64,000 nt of DNA from Leptodontidium sp. MPI-SDFR-AT-0119 (taxonomy: Eukaryota > Ascomycota > Leotiomycetes > Helotiales > Leptodontidiaceae). The notes beneath the pieces are model-generated. The model did not search any database and had not been told where the DNA came from. It saw only the letters and a list, made by a program, of their open reading frames with translations. Below, piece by piece: positions 12,291 through 21,447 of the stretch. Each line of letters starts with the position of its first letter. Within the stretch, counting starts at the first letter, position 1. The position numbers were made by a program, and so were the translations under genes. Location: the NCBI GenBank assembly GCA_020726505.1, contig JAHLEZ010000007.1:2542001-2606000 (forward strand), in the 5' to 3' direction.

Positions 12291-12770
12291 TTAACTTACT
12301 ACTTGCGAGCTGGCTAAGCCAGCGATTTCCCGGCGCATGGCGCGCGTTTCCTCTAATAACGCCAGCGACAACTCCCTAGTAGTCTTTAGTACGCTAGTAG
12401 CGGCGACTAATAATGCCGAATTAATTAATTCAGCGGCAGTAACGATGGCTTCTTTATCTTTTGCCTTGAGGGCAGTAACTAGACAAAGGTATTCTTCGGC
12501 GACAAACCACGGAATCTGTTATATATTAGTAGCCGTATATCCAGAGTACTTTCGGCGAGGATTCGGATATAATTTAAAATAGGGAAAAGAAATAGGAATA
12601 CTTACTAAGTTACACCAGGACTTCTTCTCTACGTAGTACGCGCACTTCTTGCTCTTAGGATTGTTAAAGGCACATTCGTAAGACGGATTCTTTGCGAGGA
12701 GGCGGACGCATCGAATACAGCATTTGCGGTAAGCGAGGTCAAGCGCTCTTGTAAGTATTAGTACAAGCAT
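12291..12770 (-). CDS. antisense spliced Cys-rich ORF inside the Copia element
   Basis: Two exons on the strand opposite gag-pol: 12770-12606 and 12515-12291, with an intron 12605-12516 (90 nt) that has gtaagt, a tactaat branch site and ataacag. Together they give an open frame of 129 aa. Exon 1 has a Cys cluster (CCIRC...C...C...C) of zinc-finger-like spacing. Exon 2 is predicted to be almost entirely helical (VAEEYLCLVTALKAKDKEA and onward). There are no internal stops, although the sense frame beside it is destroyed. The start context (aaaacaatg) is acceptable. It resembles small Cys-rich hypothetical proteins that I associate with fungal transposons, but I cannot name a family. It could be an element-encoded accessory protein or a captured host exon pair. 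Confidence 0.55.
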
Positions 12771-13214
12771 TGTTTTTAGTTAATACACCGTTTCCTTACT
12801 GAACTATCTCCGAAGAGTATATTTACTTTTAGGTTGTTTATTTAATTTAATATAGTCTTCTTAAAAATGTCAGTTTTTGAGCTATATTAAACGAATTCAA
12901 GAGATTAGAAAGCAGTATACGTACAGTAGTTGTATATGTGTTAGCTAAAGAAGACTCTAAGCCTTTAGGGGAGGCGACATATATATCTATTATATTATAT
13001 AATACTAGGGGTTCTTATTGTCACTGGTTCTCGCTTAGCTTCGCTACTACGTCTCGCTAGATTCGGACCCCTTTCGGGGCACTTTCGGGACACTGTCGGG
13101 CCGGAATTAGACGCTGTCAGATACTCTGTCATTTTATTTGTTATTTCTTATATATTGCCTGTTATTTACTTTTACGTGTGTTAAAAATAGTTCTTCTAAA
13201 AGAAGTTTTGCCGG

Positions 13215-13471
13215 TGTTAGTCCACAGGTCCCTATATAAACATACTTCGGTCTAGAAAAGGGGGTGTAGGTCAAATTCAAGGGTCAGAGCTTAGCCGGAC
13301 TAGTTTCGGTGGAGATTCGGTGGGGTTTCGTAGTATATAGTCTGGCTCTCTTCGCACTCTCTTAGAAAATACACAGATTTTTGAACCAACTATTTATTAC
13401 TCTGTCACTATACTCGCATTAGAATATATTCACACATGCGGCGTGGTACATGAACCGGTACTGCACCGACA
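13215..13471 (+). repeat. Copia 3' LTR
   Basis: 257 bp, tgttagtccacagg...gcaccgaca, followed by the target duplication ggcta (13472-13476). It is slightly less mutated than the 5' copy (cacatgcggcgtggtacatg retained). Confidence 0.92.
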
Positions 13472-13476
13472 GGCTA

Positions 13477-14129
13477 AGAACTTTAGAAACTTATAGAGTT
13501 ATGTTAATCGAGTAATTGAATAAAGCAAGAATAAATATATTAAACGGATTTGTGTAGTATTAGTTAACTAATTAAAAAGCGAAGACCTTAATATTAAACG
13601 TTAAATAAAAATAATACAAAGGCCCTGAAATAATTCGCAAATGATTAGATAAATCGAATTAGAAAGGATACAAGTATACGATTACTAATATATAGAATTT
13701 TTGCGCATGGTATTGGGATTGGCTTAATAAACATGAAGAAGTTTGATAAGATTAAAGCCGAGCTTTTATATAATAATACACTATTTATACCTAATGCTGG
13801 GCTGCAATGGCTCCATGAGAGTGATCACGGGTGGGCCAGTAGATCAACCCCCTCCTGTTCTTGACGGTTCGAGGCCGGCCAATTTCGTGACCGATGAAGC
13901 GAGAGTTAGCCGCTCAGCACCTCCTACTTTTTTGACATTGCAAAACTTGATATTATCTCTTCAAATTCCGTACAGAGTGTATTGTAATGATCTAGAAGCT
14001 CCAGTATTAATTTTAAATCATTCTACAAACTGGTTGTTGAGGAATTCGAGAGCGACGAGGTACGCCCCGAGGTACGCCCCTAACCATCACTGTCTCGGAC
14101 CCCAAGATCACGAGGAGCCTGCCCCTTAT
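13477..14129. other. junction of RIP island and gene island, no clear gene
   Basis: AT-rich to about 13740, then ordinary composition. An open frame at 13743-14141 (132 aa) has no recognisable features. Its last part overlaps the start of the DUF3425 fragment in another frame, so I do not call it a gene. Confidence 0.4.
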
Positions 14130-14342
14130 AGCAGGACGTGACAAGGACGAGGTCACTGCAGGGCGCAAGGGACTTATTGTTTGGGGCGAACCGCACGATA
14201 TGCGGAGCTAGGAGGCGACCCCCGGCTTTCTCACGAAATGGTCGTGGGCTGTGGAAGGATGCTATGATCTAGTTGAATCTAGCAACCACTGGAGGATGAT
14301 GAGAGGAGAGGAACCTATACGCCTCTCTAAATCGAAAAGGTA
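14130..14342 (+). pseudogene. DUF3425 C-terminal fragment, paralogue of the bZIP gene at 17227
   Basis: In one frame this stretch encodes KDEVTAGRKGLIVWGEPHDM, then a stop where the intact paralogue has Trp, then EATPGFLTKWSWAVEGC and WRMMRGEEP. It aligns almost residue for residue with the last ~70 aa of the bZIP-DUF3425 protein (17227-18407, minus strand). The orientation is opposite to that gene. Only the C-terminus is present and there is an in-frame TAG near 14206, so it is a truncated, dead copy. Confidence 0.82.
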
Positions 14343-14810
14343 GCCGCTATGCTATGCTATGCCAAATCAATGTCTAAGAAATAGAAGGATGGCAAGCTAC
14401 CGGGCAATAGAGCTACCTTTCCTGTCGCCATAGCTTACACCTCAATTCTAGATGACAGACGGGCGGTTGTGATCACCACTATACACGAACCGCCGTAGCT
14501 GGGAATACTGCGCCCCGCATCGTCGCTACTGGGACCTTCGCCTCACATGCGTACAGAAGTGTTAACCAGGACCGTTTCCTACCTGTCGAAGAGCCGGCGA
14601 CTTGCCGCGTGCTACAATAATATCTAAGTCCTCGATGCCACAAAGACGTCGGCATAGCTCATAATGTAGGGCCTTGCAGATAAATTAAAAGAGTATCGCG
14701 CACAAATTGTATGGTTCCGGAACTCATATGTAGGAATGTATTCATTCAAGGAAACCGCAAGTTTAGCTATGTACTACAAGTGCCAGGCTTTTCGAGGTCC
14801 CTAAAGTTAC
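14343..14810. other. intergenic
   Basis: No coding, RNA or repeat signal that I can support. The stretch probably holds the 3' flank of the SDR gene. Confidence 0.4.
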
Positions 14811-15809
14811 TCACTCCTCGTCCAGAATTCCTACAAGCTTGAGCGAGTCACTCCACAGCCTCTTCGCCTTCTCCACGTCATACGCCCAGGGGGCGTACCC
14901 AAGCGCTGTCCACCTGTTGTCGCCTTCTACATACGGCCCTGCCTCGGCGCAGTTCACGAGGTACTTGCCGCCCGCATATTCCCATGTCTTGCCGATAGCC
15001 GCCCAGACCGACGTTGCGGCACCCTGCTCAACGCTCTTCATAGTGGGGTACAGGTGTTCCATCCCCTTAAAGGCATCCGGGGGCATGTGCTGGGCCAGGC
15101 CCGTCGACACTATGCCTGGGTGCACGCTCGTGGCGTGTAGATGGCGTGAGCCAAAGCGCCGCTCGATCTCGTTGGCCATGTAGATATTGGCCGTCTTAGA
15201 CTGACCGTAGGCTGCCACGGGGTCATAGCCGCCTTGTTGGAAGTCGTAGTTAGCGGTGTCGTTGATGCCGCTGACGTTGTGGGCCGAGGAAGTGAGATTG
15301 ACGACGCGGGATGGGAGGCCGGGGGAGGCGGCAGCGAGGAGAGCGGGTTCTAAGAGCTTGTAGAAGAGGAAATGCGAGAGGTGGTTCGTCCCGAACTGGA
15401 GTTCGTGGCCGTCGGCGGTTAGGCGGAGGTCCGGGATGGCCATGATGCCAGCATTGTTAACGAGCAGGTGGATCTTGGATGTCTTGGCCAGGATGGCGGC
15501 GGCGGCGGCGCGCACGGAAGAGAGGCTCTCCTGGTCCATCTCGATGATCTCCATGATGGACGGGTCAAAGAAGGCCGCGAGGGCGGACTGGGCCTTGGCG
15601 ACATTGCGCGCCGTGAGGAAAAGAGTGGCGCCAGTGACGGCCAGCGCACGTGCGGTCTGGACGCCAATGCCGGAAGACGTACCAGTGATGACGATGACCT
15701 CGCCCTGGAGCGTGCCCTCAGCGCCCTCGTCCTTGACAACTTGCAGTGCCATCGGGCGCGCGTCGCCAGGGCCGGCTGGCTTGGCGTGGGCTTCGGCGTA
15801 GCGCGACAT
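14811..15809 (-). CDS. short-chain dehydrogenase/reductase (332 aa)
   Basis: Intronless NAD(P)-dependent SDR, resembling retinol dehydrogenase/WWOX-type fungal oxidoreductases. The cofactor motif TGTSSGIG is at residues 42-49 and an Arg follows at the end of strand 2 (FLTARN), compatible with NADP. NNAG is at 118-121, the catalytic Ser lies in NLTSSAH (about 174), and Tyr201-Lys205 are in YGQSK. The N-terminus has ~35 residues before the Rossmann fold without a clear targeting signal. Start ATG 15809 gives the usual length. Base composition is GC-rich, unlike the adjoining RIP block. The substrate is not predictable. A motif shared with the bZIP upstream repeats lies about 400 bp upstream (16201-16220). 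Confidence 0.92.
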   Translation of the reverse strand: MSRYAEAHAKPAGPGDARPMALQVVKDEGAEGTLQGEVIVITGTSSGIGVQTARALAVTGATLFLTARNVAKAQSALAAFFDPSIMEIIEMDQESLSSVRAAAAAILAKTSKIHLLVNNAGIMAIPDLRLTADGHELQFGTNHLSHFLFYKLLEPALLAAASPGLPSRVVNLTSSAHNVSGINDTANYDFQQGGYDPVAAYGQSKTANIYMANEIERRFGSRHLHATSVHPGIVSTGLAQHMPPDAFKGMEHLYPTMKSVEQGAATSVWAAIGKTWEYAGGKYLVNCAEAGPYVEGDNRWTALGYAPWAYDVEKAKRLWSDSLKLVGILDEE

Positions 15810-17226
15810 GATTGCTTTGGTGAAGAGATTTCAGAAGATGATTTTGACGAATGAGATGTGCTTGGAGATTAAGGTGAGACTAATGTGATGTTAAGGAGTT
15901 GGATTGCTTGAACAAGAAGAAAATGCGAGAGGGGTATTGTATACTTATATAGCCATTTCGCTTCAGAAGTTTATGCAACAGCTATCGGCACATTCCAGAA
16001 GAGCAATGCTTGAGAATGCTAGGTACCCAAGCACATCTTACAAATCGCCCTTCAAACCTAGAACCTTTCCGCTCCATAAATGAAGCTTCTGAGCCTCTAC
16101 TGAATCGTTACTGTCGGACATAAATGGCTTTAACAAAGAATCATACTCTGTACTTCCGTGGTCCTTGACGATGCGAATATTTGATCCACAAGGGACCACG
16201 AGCTTGATGACATTTTCTCCTAATTTGGGCTAGTGTAGATCCTTGGCCCTGCCCGTAAAGCATCTTGCCACTCTGGGACTGGTGTCTCCAGAGCCGAGCC
16301 TTGCCTAGGGTGATGACTTTGTTTCGGCTTTCAGACTAGTTCCCTTACTCTTCAAAACACAAGGCGATGACTTTATTCCTATTCTTGGAATGACTTTTGA
16401 TTACTAATCCACGAATCTGTCCATATCATAAGCCATACCTGGCTGATTAGTTGTAATACATTAAGACTCACTTAGTCAAATGTTCTCCATTGTCCATCGC
16501 AGCATCCAGCCTGGCAGCTTCCCTGTGGCAGCATCCAAAGGTCCTACACTCTGTATTGTTTACTGCTTATACAATTGCTCCAAGTAAAAAGGTTCGTTAG
16601 GCGCATCTGGTGAAATGTAAAAGATAGGTCTGTCTCGTGTTCTAGAGCGCGCCGTCTCCCAGATCTGTAAGCAACCGCTCCTTCACGTGGAGGCTTCAGC
16701 ATATTCAACTTCAAGCGGTGTACAGTGATAGGTGATCGAGGGAGGAAGTATGACAATTAACCTAATTGGGATTGACTTCGCAAAGCGAATGTTCTTTCTA
16801 CGATCTGACTTCCTTATCTCGCGAGAAGACCTCCATCTCATACACGCGCTCAGGTCGTTGTATTCATTCCTTTCCATACTTCTTCTACCTCAACCTTGTG
16901 ATACTAGTACCCCGAAGCCCCAAATACTTTGACTCTCCACCATTTGCAGTCCCAGAGGGCGATCGAATAAGGGAGATTAGCTTCCCCGGGCGACCGACAG
17001 GCGTACATCTCGTGCCTGAAGCCCGGGACCCACTTGCGAGACGATGTCAAGTCCTGTGGCTAGTTGCCGACTCTGGAAGTAAGTACTGTTTGTAGCATGA
17101 CATCCTGAAATTCGACACTTTGATTGGGCTGTTCATGTTACGCCTGGCATCAACGTTCGATGTGCTACAAACAGAATTTTGATGGTAATTTTCTACTTCC
17201 ACTCAGCCGACTTTCCTCTTATTATG
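15810..17226. other. intergenic between SDR and bZIP genes
   Basis: Contains the SDR promoter and the 3' flank of the bZIP gene. A hairpin with arms cgtggtcc and ggaccacg lies at about 16157-16200. Immediately after it, at 16201-16220, is the reverse complement of the ggagaaaatgtcatc motif found in the tandem repeats at 18507. No supported gene; the open frames here are short and lack protein character. Confidence 0.45.
16201..16220 (-). promoter_or_regulatory. motif shared with bZIP upstream repeats
   Basis: agcttgatgacattttctcc is the reverse complement of ggagaaaatgtcatcaagct. It differs at a single base within the ggagaaaatgtcatc[ag]agc core from the sequence starting at 18502. It lies in the SDR promoter region beside a hairpin. 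A shared binding site is an inference. Confidence 0.4.
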
Positions 17227-18407
17227 CTAAAACTTCCACACAGCTGTACCTTTTGATTCCAACCGTACCACAGGCTCCTCTCCCCTCGTCAGCCTCCAGC
17301 GATTAGTTGAATCAATCAATTCATCGCATCCCTCTACAATCCACGCCCATTTCGCGAGAAAACCCGGTGTAGCCTCCCAGCTCTTCATATCATGCGGCTC
17401 GCCCCAAACGATAAGACCCTTGCGATCCGACGTGACTTCATCCTCGTCATGTCCAGATGGGAGGGGCACAGTCCACGTGGGTGTATGTCCGGATATGATC
17501 TTATCTGGAGGCGTCTCTCGTTTCTCTCGAGTCGGCATGAGACCCATGAGCTCACCGACAAGATCTTCCAGGAGCTCCCAATGGTCGAAATCCCCTTCAT
17601 ACATGATAAGATTATCGCGAATGCGAGGGAAGGGAAAGAAGTTAACCCATATAGAGTGCGGGTGGGTTTGCTGAAGGCTTGTCGGAGCAAGGGCAAAGGG
17701 GATATTGGGATTTAGGGGATAGACCATTGTGTCATCGCGGTACGGGCCGCTGAGTGGACACTTGTTTGTAGACGGAGGCTGGTTAGTCCAGCCTGTGAGA
17801 AGCAGATTGAGTGTACGCTTATTAGAGATGAAGGCCCGTAGTACGTTGAACTGTATGAGATGGAGGAGATGATCTGTCGAGAGAGGAAAGACGAAGGTTG
17901 GGGGGTAAACAGTGGCCCAGGCATGGACCGAGTTGTTGAACTTTGACCGTCGAAGAGTTTTCGGGCCTCCGAGCTTGGACGTTGCTGTGCTGTAATTTGG
18001 CCTACGACATCCGATCAAGTCAGTTGCGCCAGACGATGCTTGCAATGCTGGCGAGGCATCTTGTACTGATCCATCGTCTAATTCGTCTAGGTGCCAGCGC
18101 CTGATCTTGAACGGACTCGGCGTAGAAACCGTGGCCGGATCACCCTTCTTGATCCGTTGTCCTGCAATGCTTATGAGCAAGAACTGAGTGATGCCGGGAT
18201 GAACTCACGATATGCTCTTTGATTCTTCCGATTCTGGATCTTCCGACGCTGCTTGGCGGACTCGGCCATGCCCTCAGTTGCGTCGCCGTGCTTGTGTTGA
18301 TGACTGACTCGCTTCACTTCGCGGTCGCCAAAGGCTGACGAAAGCCGAAGAGCGTAGCATTCCATAGTGTGAATTCGCTGAATATCCAAATCTGCGTTGC
18401 TATCCAC
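17227..18407 (-). CDS. bZIP transcription factor with DUF3425 domain (377 aa)
   Basis: Two exons, 18407-18209 and 18161-17227. The 47-nt intron 18208-18162 (gtgagt...gcattgcag) joins the halves of an Arg codon and restores the basic region KQRRKIQNRKNQRAYRQR (about residues 52-69), with the N-x7-R signature of bZIP proteins. A clear leucine zipper does not follow (RIKKGDPATV), as in other fungal DUF3425 proteins that carry only the basic region. The DUF3425 part fills about residues 150-377 and ends VRLESKGTAVWKF. Presumably a nuclear regulator. The gene reads toward the SDR. Tandem palindromic repeats lie 100-230 bp upstream. A dead partial paralogue is at 14130. ATG 18407 is the first Met in the open frame; Met15 is an alternative. 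Confidence 0.87.
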
Positions 18408-18506
18408 CTAGAGCGGGACTTTGTGTACAAGGTTTCCGGAGTGAAGAGTGTCGTCTTCTGGACAAAGTTGATCAGAATGCGAGGGGCCGCTCGGCTAAAT
18501 AAGGAG

Positions 18507-18640
18507 AAAATGTCATCGAGCGTGCTACGAGGCTTAGCACGCTAAGCCAAAAACGGCGAAAATGTCATCGAGCGAGCTACGAGGATTAGCACGCTAAGCC
18601 GAAAACAGCTAAAATGTCATCGCACGAGTCAGATCTGTAA
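18507..18640. promoter_or_regulatory. 52-bp tandem repeats with palindromes upstream of the bZIP gene
   Basis: The motif aaaatgtcatcg begins at 18507, 18559 and 18611, an exact 52-bp period, with the third unit partial. Each full unit contains ttagcacgctaagcc. In the first unit this forms the palindrome gcttagc-ac-gctaagc, and there is also an overlapping inverted repeat gtgcta...tagcac. The block lies about 100-230 bp upstream of the bZIP start. Dyad-symmetric sites suit a dimeric bZIP factor, so autoregulation is a reasonable inference. Confidence 0.6.
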
Positions 18641-18975
18641 CATGGATAGTAAAAATGAGTACTCGAGATCATTCAGATGACTTGTGTCCGTGGAGCATAT
18701 TTAGAAACATGGAGTTGACTTGTGGATTTATCCTTATTGCCGGTAAGGGTTATGGCTAACCATAATCCCGTGGGTCATAAAGCTCTATGTTATCATATCA
18801 TGGTGAGTTATGCAACAAGTTTAAGATAGATATCTGTTGAATTTCTCATCTCAGCACTCGCTGAATGCATTCGCTGGTATCTTGCCAATCATGCCACCTA
18901 AGGATATCCACCTAAGTGTTAATGAAGTTGCCTCAGCTTTTGACAATATCCACACATACTACTTCCCTACCCACC

Positions 18976-19689
18976 TCAACCGTGGCAAGCCGAATTTTGT
19001 CGAGGATGTTGCGCGAGTTCTGCGGAGGGTTGAGAATCCGGTGAGAGGCGCATAAGCGGCACATGGCTCGTCAACGGGGGGCGATGGGGTTGGTAGTTGT
19101 GATAAAGTACGGCTTCTGGTACGTCCAAATACTCGGTGTCTTTGTCCCTTATCCAAACAACCATAGGATCATAAGTTGGCAGCATGTGCATCTGCACTAG
19201 CGCTTTCACGTCTCTGGCAAAGTGAAGTGCTTGAAAGGCGACAATTTGTGACAGTGGACACTTTGTTCTTCCAGACAAAACTCTTTGATATTTCGAGAAG
19301 CAAGTGAACTCCAAACACGAGTTGGAGTCTGCTTCAATGCCGGCCCATTTACAGCTGGTCTCTTTCTCCTCGAATTCGGTGCTGATCGTTTCATCGACCA
19401 CACAACGATTGTTGCGCGTCGACTTAAAGTTTCGCAGACATTGATAGCCTTGCTCACAGCAGGTGCAGAATGGGAAGAGGTGCGCTTTCGTACAACATAC
19501 AGGTGTTGAGTTAAGCTGATCGATAGAGCTTGCTGTCATCATGGCATGTGTCCTCCAAAACCGCTCCTCTCTAGCACTAGGCAATGTCATAGGCTCCTCA
19601 ATATCAAATATTCTGGGAGCATTCTCCCTCAGCCTCCTCTTCCATCCTGGCCGCATAACCATTTGATCGAAGCGCGAAATTATATACAT
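18976..19689 (-). CDS. hypothetical protein, Cys-rich middle (237 aa), possibly 5' truncated
   Basis: An open frame of 237 codons in ordinary-composition sequence. The middle has a cluster of Cys residues (VCCTKAH..CTCCEQGYQC and later C...C). The C-terminal part reads like real protein (PTYDPMVVWIRDKDTEYLD). I do not recognise a family. Its first codons (MYIIS) fall inside the start of promoter repeat copy B (19681 onward). The original 5' end may therefore have been removed when that block was inserted. No intron or signal peptide is obvious. It could be a degenerate gene rather than an active one. Confidence 0.35.
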   Translation of the reverse strand: MYIISRFDQMVMRPGWKRRLRENAPRIFDIEEPMTLPSAREERFWRTHAMMTASSIDQLNSTPVCCTKAHLFPFCTCCEQGYQCLRNFKSTRNNRCVVDETISTEFEEKETSCKWAGIEADSNSCLEFTCFSKYQRVLSGRTKCPLSQIVAFQALHFARDVKALVQMHMLPTYDPMVVWIRDKDTEYLDVPEAVLYHNYQPHRPPLTSHVPLMRLSPDSQPSAELAQHPRQNSACHG

Positions 19690-20149
19690 ATACTATCCTT
19701 CACAGTTAATAACCCATAGCACCTCTTAGTACCTGGGGTGCACGCATTACTATGACGACTTTGCCGGCTAAAGGCCAGACGTTATAGAAACCTACGCCGC
19801 CTCTGCCGTTTTGACATGCAAGTCCTTACAACACGGCTCAAGTGTGGCAGGCGACATTAGTGAGCGGTAACTGCCAAAGAATATTTTGTCAGTTCAGCTG
19901 TTCACTAATCAGTAAGCTTCCGCGGACCGGAATGTACCACTAACTAAGCCCAAGGCTTGAAACTCTAATTTATGGCTTCGAGCGATATATGTACTAAGCC
20001 GTATTTGTATCCTCGCACCGGCACATCTATCACTCCGATTATATCATCGTCGATAAGGAAAAAACTTAAGTACAATCGATATCCGTGCCGCAAGTTTGCT
20101 ATTAACGACAGAAAACCTCATCACACAGCATACTTATCACAATGAAAGC
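19681..20149 (+). repeat. duplicated promoter block, copy B
   Basis: Second copy of 2344-2877, lacking ~65 bp of copy A and carrying fewer C-to-T changes. It includes the shared stretch cgagcgatatatgtactaa and ends at ATGAAAGC (20142-20149), the same point at which homology with copy A stops. Confidence 0.85.
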
Positions 20150-20195
20150 CGTCGCTCGTTCCTCTCTCGTATTCTTCCTCAAGCCAAGTACCTAG
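20142..20195 (+). other. 17-codon upstream ORF created by the promoter block
   Basis: The start codon carried in by the repeat (the MDR start in copy A) opens a 17-codon frame, MKAVARSSLVFFLKPST, ending in TAG at 20193-20195. This is 100 bp before the flavoprotein ATG at 20296. If transcription starts within the repeat, this uORF would lie in the 5' leader and could lower translation. Function is inferred only. Confidence 0.45.
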
Positions 20196-20295
20196 GTCAC
20201 CAACCCATTCCTCCTCCCACCCCATCTCAACCCTAGCCCAAAACAACCACACAACCTCCCGGACAAACAAAGCAAAACACCACTTTAATTTAATA

Positions 20296-21447
20296 ATGTC
20301 TACGCACGAGATCCTCATTCTGGGAGGCCATTACTCCGGAATCAACGTCGCACACTACCTCCTCCGACATGTCATTCCCAAGCTCACCACACCCTCAACC
20401 TCCTACCATGTCACCATCGTCACTCCTAACATTGAATTCTTCTGGAATATCGCCGCTCCACGCCTGATTGTCAGCGAGAAGCTCATCCCAGACGAGAAGG
20501 TATTCCTTCCCATCGCAAAAGAATTTGCCTCGTACGATGCCGCGCAGTTCACGTTCGTCAAGGGAAAGGCCACCGCGCTCGACCCTGAGAAACGTATCGT
20601 TTCGATCAACAATGGTGAGAAGATCACGTACAATAGTCTCGTAGTCGCGACGGGCTCGTATTTTGCTTCTTCGGTCTGGCAGTTGAATGAGAGTGAGGAG
20701 AAGTTGAAGTCTGAGATCTCTGCTCTGAGAAAGGCTCTGGCGGCGGCAAAGACCGTCTTGATCGCAGGAGGGGGATCAATTGGTGTTGAGACTGCGGGCG
20801 AAATCGGTGCTGAGTTTCCCAAGCATGATACTACCATCCTCTCGGGCAACAGGCGTTTACTCCCTAGACTCCTCCCCTCAAACAGCGCAGCAGCCGAGTC
20901 CAAGCTCAAGGCTCTAGGTGTCAAGACCGTGAACGATGTCAAGCTATCTTCCATCGCGAAGAATGCAGATGGTACCACAACTGTGGCCCTCAGCGACGGA
21001 TCATCAAGAATCGTAGATGTGTTCATCGACGCTACAGGCGCAAAGCCAAACTCGACTTTCCTACCCTCTGCCTGGCTCAACGAATCCGGTCGCGTAGTCA
21101 CAGACGCCAAGACTCTCCGCACCGACAATCCCGGCATCTACGCCATTGGAGATGTTGCATCTTACAGCAGTGGCAGCGTGTTGGATGCTAAGAACTCGGT
21201 CGCTCCTCTCGGCACCAGCATCGGGATCGACCTCGCTAAGGCAGCCGGCAAGGAGGGTTTGTTTACACAGAAGGAGTTCAAGCCGCTCAAGGATACGCAG
21301 TTCGTGCCTATTGGACCCAGTGGTGGCGTTGGTCAGCTTATGGGATGGAAGTTGCCAAGTTTGATGGTTTGGGCCGCGAAGTCAAGGACGTATCTTGTGC
21401 CTCTAGCACAGGGCACTGTGGAGGGTGGGAGTGTGAAGAAGCCTTAG
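20296..21447 (+). CDS. AMID/FSP1-like FAD-dependent NAD(P)H oxidoreductase (383 aa)
   Basis: Intronless pyridine-nucleotide-disulfide oxidoreductase-fold flavoprotein of the AIF-homologous (AMID, AIFM2/FSP1) type. It has an N-terminal FAD loop ILGGHYSGINVA (residues 7-18) and ATGSY near residue 116. A second Rossmann loop, LIAGGGSIGVETAGE, is at about 155-169 for NAD(P)H. The FAD-binding C-terminal motif GIYAIGDVASY is at about 279-289. Length and domain order match the family. These proteins reduce quinones with NAD(P)H and act as redox guards at membranes or mitochondria; here the location is unknown. ATG 20296 precedes the FAD fold directly. The promoter includes a repeat copy shared with the MDR gene at 2869, so the two could have been co-regulated. 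Confidence 0.92.
   Translation: MSTHEILILGGHYSGINVAHYLLRHVIPKLTTPSTSYHVTIVTPNIEFFWNIAAPRLIVSEKLIPDEKVFLPIAKEFASYDAAQFTFVKGKATALDPEKRIVSINNGEKITYNSLVVATGSYFASSVWQLNESEEKLKSEISALRKALAAAKTVLIAGGGSIGVETAGEIGAEFPKHDTTILSGNRRLLPRLLPSNSAAAESKLKALGVKTVNDVKLSSIAKNADGTTTVALSDGSSRIVDVFIDATGAKPNSTFLPSAWLNESGRVVTDAKTLRTDNPGIYAIGDVASYSSGSVLDAKNSVAPLGTSIGIDLAKAAGKEGLFTQKEFKPLKDTQFVPIGPSGGVGQLMGWKLPSLMVWAAKSRTYLVPLAQGTVEGGSVKKP

Larger units (their letters stand above)
5921..13471 (+). mobile_element. complete Copia LTR retrotransposon, 7.55 kb, RIP-inactivated
   Basis: It is bounded by two ~258-bp LTRs that begin TGTT[AG]GTCC and end GACA, with the target duplication GGCTA at 5916-5920 and 13472-13476. The internal order gag, zinc knuckle, integrase, reverse transcriptase, RNase H is the Copia (Ty1) order. 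The interior is full of TAG/TAA at positions where family members have Gln, typical of RIP. The element is about 2 kb longer than an ordinary Copia because of a ~1.5-kb region between the end of RNase H (about 11731) and the 3' LTR. That region carries an antisense ORF (listed separately). A solo LTR of the same family is at 27489. Confidence 0.92.

Noticed and set aside
13743..14141. 132-aa ORF
   Set aside because: Overlaps the DUF3425 fragment in another frame and contains a duplicated RYAP stretch from a local repeat (aggtacgcccc). Not protein-like.
15436..15854. 121- and 128-aa plus-strand ORFs
   Set aside because: Shadows of the GC-rich SDR gene on the other strand.
20403..21137. 244-aa minus-strand ORF
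   Set aside because: Antisense shadow of the AMID-like flavoprotein; the plus frame has the FAD and NAD(P) motifs.
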